Translations under genes and position numbers: made by a program | Part shown: positions 48,298 to 57,949 of the stretch, piece by piece | Numbering within the stretch: the first letter of the stretch is position 1 | Layout: every line of letters begins with the position of its first letter | Source: Schistocephalus solidus | Lineage: Eukaryota; Platyhelminthes; Cestoda; Diphyllobothriidea; Diphyllobothriidae | Reading direction: 5' to 3' | Assembly (NCBI GenBank): GCA_017591395.1 | Contig: WEDG01003255.1 | Coordinates: forward strand, 62,001-126,000 | DNA: 64,000 bases | The notes under the pieces: generated by a model | Told to the model about the DNA's origin: nothing | The model's input: the letters and a program-made list of their open reading frames with translations, nothing else | The model's database searches: none

Positions 48298-48654
48298 CAG
48301 CTGCGCAGTTAGCCATTTTTGGTACGGAGCCTGCGCAGAGACAGTAGCGAGACCTGAGGCAGAGGGTATGCCCAGGGTAGCCGCGAGTTTCGCGTTCTGA
48401 AAAGTCCCAGCAAAAGCGCCCTTTGCGAAACGGTGAAATCACAGGTGATCGCATGTTTGAGGAAGCAGAAAGATGACGCAGGCGCGCGCTATTTACTTTC
48501 AAGCATTATAACAAGAAATTGTTCCGGAGGGTTTGATAAAAAAAAACTTTGAACAATTTATTCTGCAACATTTCATTCAGAAAGGCTCAAGGCAGATTGT
48601 CTAAAAAATCTTTAACTGTTGTCGCTTGAAGTAAGTGCTTCTGATAGATTTCAA

Positions 48655-48775
48655 GAAGTCGTTTGGCCCAGCTTCGGTGGGATTCGAACACATGACAGCA
48701 AGGGCAAGGCTTGAGTACAGCTAACGCGCTACCCGCCTGAGGTATGAGGCCCCAACCTGGAGCTCCGAGTTTAAT
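48655..48775 (-). repeat. SINE-2, tRNA-derived
   Basis: On the minus strand: 'ggggcctcatacctcaggcgg' (A-box-like), 'gcgcgttagctgtactcaag', then 'tgttcgaatccca' (good B box). Three relatives lie within 2.3 kb. The acceptor stem does not close, so I do not call a tRNA gene. Confidence 0.5.
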
Positions 48776-48949
48776 CACATTAAGAGCTGCGAAACCACTT
48801 ATAAATTAAATTAGCCTGGTATTCATCAAGGGGGTTCTATGTTGCCTGCTTGGGTAGGTAGCTTACCATATCAGAATTGGTGACTTACATATGTTACCGC
48901 AGACGGGGTGGGTATCGTGACCCAAATGTGCTTAAACTAACGGTTCCGG

Positions 48950-49045
48950 GTGGTGCCTCATAGCTCAGGTGGTAAGAGCAATGACTATACTCATGTGTTG
49001 CCCTCGTTTTCATGGATTCAAATCCTACAAAGCCGCCACTTTTTC
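48950..49045 (+). repeat. SINE-2, tRNA-like
   Basis: 'tgcctcatagctcaggtggt' gives an A box and D arm, and 'ggattcaaatcc' a B box; a T-run follows at about 49038. The seven-base acceptor stem fails to pair from either possible start, and the anticodon arm does not fold cleanly. It belongs to the same family as 48655-48775. Confidence 0.5.
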
Positions 49046-49049
49046 ACAA

Positions 49050-50490
49050 CTGGTTCAAATGAATTAGCATCGCTATAATTATTACGAGTCAAATAGGGTC
49101 ATTGCTAAAAAAAGTATGATATGGACACTGGTTACACACTGACCGCTATTATTTAACAAGCCACGTTAAGCTAGGACATAGGAATAAGTAACCCCCGTTT
49201 TCCAGGTTAGGTTATTTAGAATTTAGAATTTATATTTGGTTAGCACCGGCAAGGCACTGTCTAAGCAAACATTAGTAACGAAATAAAGTTATGACAATGT
49301 GTGCAGATAAAATGTAAAAATACATAACTTGTCCTGCTATGTCAACAATTAGCGATGTTTTAAAATTAATGGTGAACTAGAAAAAATAGGCAGTGAAAAA
49401 AACTCCTACCATAAAAATGGAGGCAGAGTTCAATAAGCCTTCATTTTTGAATAGAAGTTAGGAGAAAAAACTGCTTGGGAAAAAATGGTCAGGTGGTAGA
49501 GCAGAGTAATACGGTAGTAGCATTTCAGAATGAGATAATGAAACGTCGAGGTGATTCGTTCTTGCTACCTTAGGCGTATGTAACAAAATCTCACGAAAAT
49601 GCGTCAATGAACTTAAGTCCTCAGCATCTTAGGATCCAGAATTGAATTCTGATGATGGTTAGTATCCAAAGAAACGGTAGCATTTTAGACTGTGGACCAC
49701 CGAAAGTGTACGTCCGAATAACGTCATCGTTTGGATGACTGGTGATATAAGGAGACATCATAGTTCATGGGCAACTCGAGGTAGCGAAAATATAGTTTCA
49801 AGAGGGTCACTTAAATTCCCGATGGTCCTTTCTCCGAGTCGTGGGGAAAGCTACTGGGAAAAGATGAGGAAAATAAAATAAAAGGTAGGGTAACCTTTAG
49901 AGTTAGGACGTGGGAATAGATACCTCCTGGAATTTATCGCAAAGCCATCCTTAATAGGGGATGGGGGATACCTAGGCAACCAAAAATAATTTCGCATAGA
50001 GCAGTTTGTACTCTATCGATTGATTGTCGTTATTTTAAAGTAGCTCCTAAGAAGATTAGGCTAACAGAACCCGTTGTTCGTTTTAACACATGTGAGTGGA
50101 CTAACGAAAGGCTTTTATGGCGCCATACCTTTAACTTAGAGGATGGCAGTTCACATCACACTCATTTAGTCAGTTAGCTGGATAGCTTAGTCGTGGGCTC
50201 GAACATTACTGCTTGCAATTTTTTAACTTAACGATGAATGGTTCAGTAAAAGAAACAACGAAGGCAGGAGAGCCTGGAATGACGATTTCTTCTGGTTTGT
50301 TTGACGTTATAAGTCCTCCATAGTTCAAACCTAAAAGAGGAGCCTAGCTGTACCGGCTCACCCTCTGATGGCAAAACAGACATGGGGGTGGGAAGGCGGT
50401 CAGGTTCACATTTAAAGAATTTCGATCTGTGGCTGTTCAACTACGGCAATATAGTTGCTGTTTGAGTAAACTTGAATAATTTAGATAAGT
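49050..50490. other. No gene seen; R4- and HE-like traces
   Basis: AT-rich with few open frames. R4-like 'aggacataggaataagtaacccccg' is at about 49174 and 'aggacgtgggaatagatacctcc' at about 49905. A decayed hammerhead fragment is near 50271-50322. Confidence 0.35.
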
Positions 50491-50580
50491 AATGCCGACA
50501 AAGACAAGGGAAACTGTAATGGATATTTCTGGCTCATTAACCGTCATCAGCCAGTTAGCAATCGGTGAGCATTCGTCGAC
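50490..50580 (-). repeat. HE family, short copy
   Basis: It contains only the hammerhead and short flanks ('gccgacaaagacaaggg' on one side, 'aatcggtgagcattcgtcgacga' on the other). The tRNA-like module and the rest of the unit are missing. Confidence 0.5.
50512..50556 (-). ncRNA. Hammerhead motif, core intact, stem I flaw
   Basis: On the minus strand, CUGAUGA and GAAA are perfect and stem II GGUU/AGCC pairs with one G-U. Stem I AACUGG/ACAGUU has a mismatch at pair 1.1/2.1, beside the cleavage site. Stem III AUAUCCAU is weak. Confidence 0.5.
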
Positions 50581-50609
50581 GAATTGAATAATTTATTCGA
50601 CCAACCTTG

Positions 50610-50705
50610 AAAAACGGCGACTTCGATAGGATTGGGAACCACGATATCACGGGTAAGGCTTGAGTGCAGCCAACGTTCCGCCAATATGAGCTACGAAGCT
50701 CCACT
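50610..50705 (-). repeat. SINE-2, tRNA-derived
   Basis: On the minus strand: 'gtagctcatattggcggaac', 'ttggctgcactcaagcctta' and 'gtggttcccaatcc', in the same order as the copy at 48655-48775. Confidence 0.45.
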
Positions 50706-50867
50706 GCAAGTCATGCGTTTAATCATATTTGGGTCAAATTACCCGCTCAGCTTACTGAAAAATACCGAATCCACAAATGCAGATACAGTAAACTGGCTGC
50801 CCGAGAAGGATTTCCTAAGAAGGCAATCTGGAATCCCACAGATGACTACTAGGCTCACGTAATTAAT

Positions 50868-50935
50868 TTGGGGCATCGTAGTTCAGGTGGTTAGTGTTGG
50901 CTGTAATCAAGCCTTACCCCTACTGAGCATCCATC
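50868..50935 (+). repeat. SINE-2, 5' fragment
   Basis: 'ggggcatcgtagttcaggtgg' and 'gttggctgtaatcaagcctt' match the family head. The B-box half is missing. Confidence 0.45.
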
Positions 50936-50939
50936 CACC

Positions 50940-51960
50940 AAAGGTAAATTTGCTGATGCGCGCAAAAACGAAAGTCCCAGGAAGCAACGGAGAAGTTGAT
51001 GCAATTGCTGTAACAAGACCTTTATTCTTCTCCATCTGTCATGAAGAGGAGGGTGGTTAATTTGTATAGGCATTCGGTAGCATTGCGACTGCACCCCTTG
51101 TGCATGCGTTACCCATATCTGATACTGTTCCTAGTCATTGGTTTGGACCTGAATCCGAGACGTTAAGCGGATAGTTTTGTTCCAACGATCGCGTTTACTA
51201 CTTCTGGAAGTTAAATTCCTCAAAATCTGTGTAAATCGCATCTGCGCTGGGACAAATGTTACACTTTAACCAACTTTCCTGTTTACAAGATGACACGGCT
51301 ATCAAAATATATACATTATAGGGCCTCTCACCTGGCACGTGTTGCAAATTCTCTTAAACTGAATTGCTTGCTGAAACATTGCTCCAACCTCGTCCAGTGC
51401 TATCCTAAATATCAGACAGCTACAGGCCCATACAGAACTAGAAGATGGAAAATCTACTAGCTCTACAGCTATTAAAAAATACTTGAATAAGGATTCTGCC
51501 CACCGACTTAGCTTAGAACCGCAACTGGCGGGGATTGCATCGCTAAGATTGCTGATGGCGTCCCCAATCCTATGCCCCCTCCCCAGCTCACACTTCCTTA
51601 GTATGCGAAGCACTTCATTTCGTCATGATGCTTCAGAAGTTGATTGGAGCAGATCGTGCTGGGATTCAGTTTCATCGTTATTAGTCAGTAACTACTAACC
51701 CAAGGCAGTCGTCGATGGTGGCTGATATTTATTTGCCTAGTAAGGTGGGTTGATCGAGCTCAATGTCTGGGAGGACGTCGCTGGATTTTTAAAGGAATTA
51801 ATGAGCAGTTTAGACCTAACGATGATGGGGTGTCGGTCCCTAATCGCAGACAATGAATCATCGCAGCAGAATTTCACTTGGTTTTTACTGCCTGTCTAGA
51901 CATACCTAACCAGTATCCAACCCTTGACGGCGCACCGAGACCTGTTGTCGAAGTAGTAGC
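50940..51960. other. No gene seen
   Basis: Frames of up to 103 codons, with no recognised motif. 51131-51210 is weakly similar to 45811-45895. Confidence 0.35.
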
Positions 51961-51966
51961 ATAATA

Positions 51967-52085
51967 CACATTGGTGGCCATTTCCAGTTTATTCATCGTC
52001 AACAGCCAGCCGAGCACCAACCCTAGGTTTTGGAAAGCTCGGGCTTGAACCCAGATGTTCTGCTTATTAGGTCAAATGCAATACC
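51967..52085 (-). repeat. HE family, decayed copy
   Basis: On the minus strand, a tRNA-like remnant ('tgggttcaagcccgagc') is followed by a hammerhead (51967-52011) whose core reads CUGUUGA. GAAA and GGCCA are kept. The A6 change should abolish activity. Confidence 0.5.
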
Positions 52086-52099
52086 ACGGCTTAATGGCA

Positions 52100-53690
52100 G
52101 TGTTCACTTTAACGTCCAATGACCAGCAGAACTCGTATTCAGATCTCAGGTCCACCTAATTACAGTTCGTCCACGAGGTCGCTCCTACTCGCACCAGGAC
52201 TTGAGGAGGCCCTGGTGTGACTTAAGCGAATCGACCTTTCCCTCGCCAAATGCTCGAATAGAACCCCTTATAGCAACGGCCAATTTGCGTATTTTAGTCG
52301 CATTCGGATCCACGCCCACAGGACTAACTGTGAATGATGTCAAGGATGGGTTCAAAGCTGATACGGCTGGTCTAAGCCTACCGAAGCAGATCTGTCAGCA
52401 CCGTCCTGGTTAAGCCCGCGTTTAGATGTACGCATCAACCGGTAAAACAATGCGAAAATTTATTGGGATGATGCCAACATAACCTTCAATCGACTGAACG
52501 TCCATAGGTGGCGCAAAGCGAGATTTGTCCTATTTTCATTCCTAAACAGGACGTACCTCTGGTGATTAACAACTCTCAGAGCGGAACTATGCAACCTTAA
52601 GTATCTACGAGACAAGCTGTCACCCAGTGGACGAAATTGTGACAGGACCATAATCAATCGGGCCTACATGCCGAATTTTTCACGGGCGTCTTTAGACTTG
52701 CGATATTTCAGGTGCAGAGGTGAGCGCATACGTACCGAAGGTTTGCAACGCAAAGGCATTTCATGCTCGCTTTTAAGCACAAGATCTCAATTCTCCAAAA
52801 CGGTCCCCGACTCTAAGAGGGTGGGTGGGGCTCACCAGGTTCGATGCTGCAGATGACCGCACACGAAACGGCCGTGTACCGGGACATCGTAAAGACAGAT
52901 CTGTCCAAGCGCATTTGCAATCGTGCCGGAAATATATCAAATTAAGTCGGTCACAACCTCAGCCTAGGCACGTGTCACCCCTAACTAGTGAGGTGTCACT
53001 TAATAACTACGGACCGTACCCACCTGCATCTACCAAACCGGTGGTCGAATGTACAGTACCTGAGGATACTCAATGCCTCTGAGCTTGAGCGAAATTCCTA
53101 CCGGGCAGCTCCCAAAAAATCAGCGTGACCATTTCTGAGGTCAGATTTCCAGTCCAAGAGCTAGAAACGCTACTCCACGTTATGGTAGGTACCCAATTTT
53201 AACTCGGCCAGTGATAACACTCGTTGCACACACTGTAACACCAACCTACAGGATGGCCATAAGTAGATGAAAATTACAAAATTATACACGGTCAAAACGG
53301 GTGGCATTTGATGGGGACATATGCGCGCCCACAGTCAACCTTTTAGGACACTTTCGACGTCAAAGAATCCAGGTTAAATTACCAACCTGGCAAGCTATTA
53401 TTGAGGCTTCAGCAACGGCATATGATAAATTTGGAGACGATGGACGGATTTCCAGTCAGTAGTCGCCATTTTCTATTATTGGAAACCAAAAGTTATCTGG
53501 ATAAAAATATAAAACTTAGCATCCACTGGCTATTTCAAATGCTTTAACGGAAAACAGCCTGACACGAGACAGAAACTAGGCACGGATAGTAATGAAAGCC
53601 ACAATTAGGCTAAGCCTGTGGGGGAGACAGCGATAGTAAGTGGGCAGTGCAGGAGACGCTGTGAACAAGGAAAAATTGGTATAGACATGA
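52100..53690. other. No gene seen
   Basis: Frames of up to 85 codons, no known motif. This is the 3' flank of the thymosin gene on the minus strand. Confidence 0.35.
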
Positions 53691-53696
53691 TTTATT
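53691..53696 (-). promoter_or_regulatory. Candidate polyadenylation signal AATAAA
   Basis: AATAAA on the minus strand, 82 nt after the thymosin stop codon. This would give a short 3' UTR of about 100 nt. The cleavage site itself cannot be seen. Confidence 0.5.
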
Positions 53697-53778
53697 AGGC
53701 TGTTATAATAAAACGCTGGAAATCATGATTTTGAGTCCTTGAAAATCCACTGTCAAGTGTTCATTGAATGCGTGTATA

Positions 53779-54277
53779 TCAGCTGGACTTCTTTTCGGCC
53801 TCGATATCTACAAGAAAAGGGCAGCGACGTTCATCGAAAGATATGGTTTCGGACACTGGTACGAAGAAGAGTACATGTAGAAAGCGATGTTAGCGTGAGG
53901 GCCGACAGAAAGACTGCGCCAAAAGCGCTTTAAAACGACATCAACTAATGACCTTTTGCCCTAGAGCGCAAAACAGTAGTCCAATTGTATGCTCACTCTA
54001 GTCACGGCTTTATCTAAATACATACCTTGTTTGGTCGGAAGGACAGTCTTCTCCTGAGTTTCAACGTGCTTCAGATCCTTCCCCTGTTCGATTTCATGCC
54101 GGAGGCTGACTTCAGTTTTCTCCTTCTGAATATCTGAAAAGTATTAACAAAATTTAATGCCATACCAAGTTTGTCGGGGAGGACAACCTTCTCCTCTGTC
54201 TTAACGTGTTTCAGAGCGTCCTTGTCAAACTTCTGAACCTCAGCAAGGACCTTGTCACCGCTCTTTTCGTCAGCCAT
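53779..54277 (-). CDS. Two-repeat thymosin-beta/WH2 actin-binding protein, 3 exons
   Basis: Thymosin-beta repeats bind monomeric actin in the cytosol; multi-repeat forms in invertebrates can also bind filaments or promote assembly. Exons on the minus strand are 54277-54166, 54133-54026 and 53807-53779, joined by GT-AG introns of 32 nt (54165-54134) and 218 nt (54025-53808). The product has 82 residues. Repeat 1 carries LKHVKTEEKVVLP at residues 22-34, repeat 2 LKHVETQEKTVLP at 58-70, and the C-terminus is DIEAEKKSS. Both LKHVxTxEK cores align with the LKKTET-type actin motif. The ATG at 54277 follows the usual MADE/MSD-type N-terminus and is the first start in frame. Both introns are phase 1, and exon 2 is exactly 36 codons, one repeat. 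If intron 1 is not spliced, the frame runs to 54071 with an unrelated tail. No sign of decay, so it is likely a working gene. Repeat number differs from the four-repeat forms of some invertebrates. No neighbour gene is known. Confidence 0.88.
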
Positions 54278-54284
54278 GAGAACG

Positions 54285-56230
54285 ATTAACCCGCGTTATG
54301 AAAACGTAAGGCTAACTGCGCACATTAAATACTAAAACAAATGATCGGCTCAGGTTGCTTTACGAATCAAAGGACAGTATAAACATTCAACCCTGGATGG
54401 TGTTAGAAGCAACAAACGGGCTTATTACTCACATAATATTGCCTTTGCTGATCAAGTCAAACGAAACTAAGGCGTATGAACGGCTATAGCGAAGTCACTG
54501 AGAATTAGATTCAGCTAAGGGGACCTGAAAGAGCCAATGCTTATTGTACCCTTTTGGTTTGAAATTAATGTTAGGTGATAAAGTTTTTGCACTACGTTAC
54601 TGAATTTCCCTTATAGATCCGTATGGAGGGAGACGTCAAGAAAACTCTATGTGTCGCCCGACAGAAACCTAACGTGTTCTGCCTTCACTGCGCTGTGTAC
54701 TTGCTATGCCAACGAAGTGTTCAGCCTACACTAAAGGTATAAATAGAATTAAAGAGGTTTCATGTTGTATCATTTTCTTTAGGTAAAAAGGTTGGAGACT
54801 TTCAACAGCTTATCCCCTAGCTCCTGTCCGCAGCATTCGTAAAACTGAAGTATGAACAAACGAATTTTTTTAGAACAAACTATTTTTGAAGTTGAATGAA
54901 TAAATGATGTAATTTAATGCCAGTTTACGGGAAAGGTTAAAATAAAGGTAGGGTGGGGATCAAGCTGGAAGTGAAAAAAAACTTCTGATTGAATATGACT
55001 GATAGTGTTTTTCGGTAATTGCAGCTGTCCCGGAGACAAAAAAATGCTGCCCGTATGCCAATGGCCTTTCGGAACGGGGAAGGGTTAGTACAAATGCATT
55101 GTGCTTTCACTCTCCCTTTCTTTTTATTGAACTTGGAATCTGCACCAGCCAAGAGTTCATCCACGTCTAGTTGTTCACTGTCTGTTTAAGATTTCGCCGG
55201 TTGCAGTCTGTAGAGACAGCGCCAGTGCCTCAAGATAAGACCTGCACCGAGCTCAGAGGACGCGCACTCCGCCCAGCCAGAAGATAGATTCAACTGTTTT
55301 GGCACCAATTATTCGTGGAGGATGTTCTAAATGTAAAAAATCTAGTGATTTTTCTTTTAAAAAATGCCTTATTTTGCAAGATTTTAATATTTATGAGTAG
55401 CTTATTCCATATGGTGATGGCGTTTATCGAAAAGAAAGGGCGATATCTAATTATGCGTCCAATAGGGAGAAGTAAAAGATAATCACCAAATACTGATCAA
55501 GTGGAAATTGATTAACGCTCTCATGAAGTTAATTCATTTACGTCCAAATCGCCCTAGACGGCAGACTGCACGTAGGTCCAGACCTTTCCGTTCATCGGGA
55601 CCTCGACCGATCACTGAGATCCTGTACGGAATAGACGACTTATGTTGGTGGCTTTCCTCCGCTCCTTCCAAAAAAACTGGGCGTGATGACAGTTAAGCCC
55701 CGTGTCTAAACACTGTTTGAACTCTTGTACAACATCATTTTCTTAGTCTACATTCCATATAAGACAAATGCTGCTTTTTGCTATGAAAGCAGTAAATTTT
55801 GATGGTAAAACGGTGGAAGTCGGTATAACGGGTAAACAGTCATTCATTGCACCTGCCAATATTCGTTTATTTCAATAAGGACTTACAAATTAGGTATAAA
55901 ATTGATGCTCTAATGAAACCACCGTGCAAGAACTCTCAACAACAGGCAATGTGGGCGAAGCAATGCAACTCCAATTGATGGATCAATATGTGACGGCTTT
56001 GGGTCGTAGAAAATAGTACAACGACTTACTGAAGGAATGTTCGAGATTCCATGCACGTAATGTTCGTGGAGAAGCTAGATTGCTTGGATTTTCGAGAAGC
56101 TGAGACATAATTAGGACATGCCTTTGGGCTACCAATCAGCGTATGTTTACTAGGAGTTACTGCTGGACTTGGTATGGAAGTGGGAATATGAGAAGCATTG
56201 TGTTCTTGAGACCCCCCAAGATCAGTCATA
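54285..56230. other. Upstream flank of the thymosin gene; no gene seen
   Basis: No promoter motif stands out. A minus-strand open stretch at 55181-55111 (peptide DVDELLAGADSKFNKKKG) could be an exon, with AG before it and GT after it, but it is very short and unidentified. 54900-54990 carries a fragment of the R6 repeat ('gtggggatcaagctgg.agtgaaaaaaaact'). Confidence 0.35.
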
Positions 56231-56239
56231 ATAATAATG

Positions 56240-56530
56240 ATAGTTATATTAAATGCCGGTTGACAGGCATTATCAGACGAAAAATGCAATGGGGATCAGG
56301 CTGGCAGTGAAAAAAACTCATGAACATATATCATTTCACCGTATATTTCAAAGATTGTTGACTATTGTTTTAAAAATGGCAAATCGTTCTGAATCGGATA
56401 TGCCTACCATATTGTTAATTTCTGCTGTTAATATGGCTGCTCACATAGTGCATCAATTATCCACTGTGTATTTATTTAAACCGCGATACTAAGTTTGAAA
56501 TGCCGGGCTCTCTGGGCCTTAAATTTACAA
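56240..56530 (+). repeat. R6 repeat, copy 1
   Basis: 'ttttaaaaatggcaaatcgt', 'gaatcggatatgcctaccat' and 'atttctgctgttaatatggc' match 59120-59280 with few changes. The end 'ctctgggccttaaatttacaatttatt' looks like the 3' tail of a retroelement. No open frame spans the block. Confidence 0.65.
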
Positions 56531-56999
56531 TTTATTAATTTTTTTATTTGATTGTGTGCTGTTGTTCAGTGGAGCTCACTAAACCAACTAGTCGTCCTAG
56601 CTGGTTAGCCAGCGAACTCAGCAGCAAGTGAAGGAAGATCAAGAGAAAATAGACCAGCCTAAGGAAAACCGGTGCACAACGATATCCTGAAGAATTTTAT
56701 CGTCAAGGAAATGCAGTCAAAACAGAAATCAGTCAAGCAAGAACATACGATGAATCACATCTTATTCAGCCTGCTGAAGAGAAGTCAAAGATTTTATTTC
56801 ATTACAGTCGATTAAGAAACAAGGAACCATTTGCAGCATTTAGGTGCGGAAAAGGACAAAAAACTCGTTGGAAATAAATAAATAGGTTTGCTGATAAAGC
56901 ACTTCTTGGGCACCATCAATCTTCTTAGAATACAGGAAAAACCTAAAATAAACTAATTTTTTTCGTAAAAACTTAAGCTTTGTCTTGGTTGTGTGCTTA

Positions 57000-57250
57000 G
57001 ACCGCAGTGTCGAAATAGTTTTTTTAAAAAAAACCTGCCTTTCAAGGTTAAGTCATAAAACATTAGAAATAAATTACCTATACAGCGTGGAGGTGAATGT
57101 ATATTGGTAACAATTTTAGGGTCAATAATAATATGCAAGTACATCCGAGAGTGTTCATTCGACTGAGGTAGAAATGTCTGTGGTCGATTCGAAGGGATAC
57201 TCACTTCCAATCAGATACAATCGCAGTCGATTCCGGTGTGCGGTCAGCCG
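57000..57250 (+). repeat. R5 repeat, copy 1
   Basis: It matches 61560-61800: 'tacagcgtggaggtgaatgtat', 'tattcattcgac.gaggtaga', 'cttccaatcagat.caa..gcagtcgattcc'. Both copies lie near decayed LINEs, so R5 may be the 5' region of that LINE family. Confidence 0.6.
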
Positions 57251-57949
57251 AATAATGAGACTTAGTTGCACAGACCGTTTAAAAGGTGTAAATGGATAAG
57301 AGCAAGAAACGTTCAACGATAAGAAAGTTGCAATGCTGGTAAACAGTCGGCATATTGTATTCGAAAATATAGAGTTGATTATGTTTGATCTAGCTTTATG
57401 AACCGACCAGTTCCTGTATACTTGTTAGTCCATCAATATGTTAGTATTTTGCTGAATTAATTGCAAGTGGGATTAACTGCTGAGATAATTGTCGGTGTCT
57501 GCTAAGTCAAATCTTGGATATGAGAAGAATATAAAAGAGAACATGTAATTATTTGTAAGTGTCAATTGCAGTATGCCCTGGGATATATCCTGAAGGTTCT
57601 GCACAGAGGATGAGCAGGAGAGCCTGCTGCTCATATGAGCTGATGTCCAGTGGAGCGATTGAGATTGGCAACTGAAATCTTTAATTGTTTGAAGGGACCA
57701 AGACAGCTGAGCGCCATTTATGAAGCGCCACCCTCGTTCAACGGCACAGACAGAAGACACCTAGGCGTCAGGCTTGTTGCAAACCAGAATTTCGTAGAAC
57801 TTACATGATGCACAAAACGCAAGTAAAATATACTTCTACCAGGTAGAGACAAAAAATGGATTTTGCAATTAGTTTTAAAACAAATGGTGATGAAGAGGAA
57901 AGCCTGATTCAATGCTTTGCCCATATTTGCAATAGCTAAATGGAGCTTA

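Noticed and set aside
48955..49045. A possible tRNA gene
   Set aside because: A and B boxes are present, but the acceptor stem does not close and the anticodon arm does not fold. Three relatives nearby make it a SINE-2 copy.
49648..49675. Another possible hammerhead (CTGATGA followed by GAAA)
   Set aside because: Two extra bases separate stem II from GAAA and no stem I or stem III can form. It is a chance match outside the HE family.
54071..54277. A single-exon 68-codon thymosin-like protein
   Set aside because: The last residues come from reading intron 1 and exon 2 out of frame. Splicing restores the second repeat and the C-terminal DIEAEK, so the three-exon model is far better.
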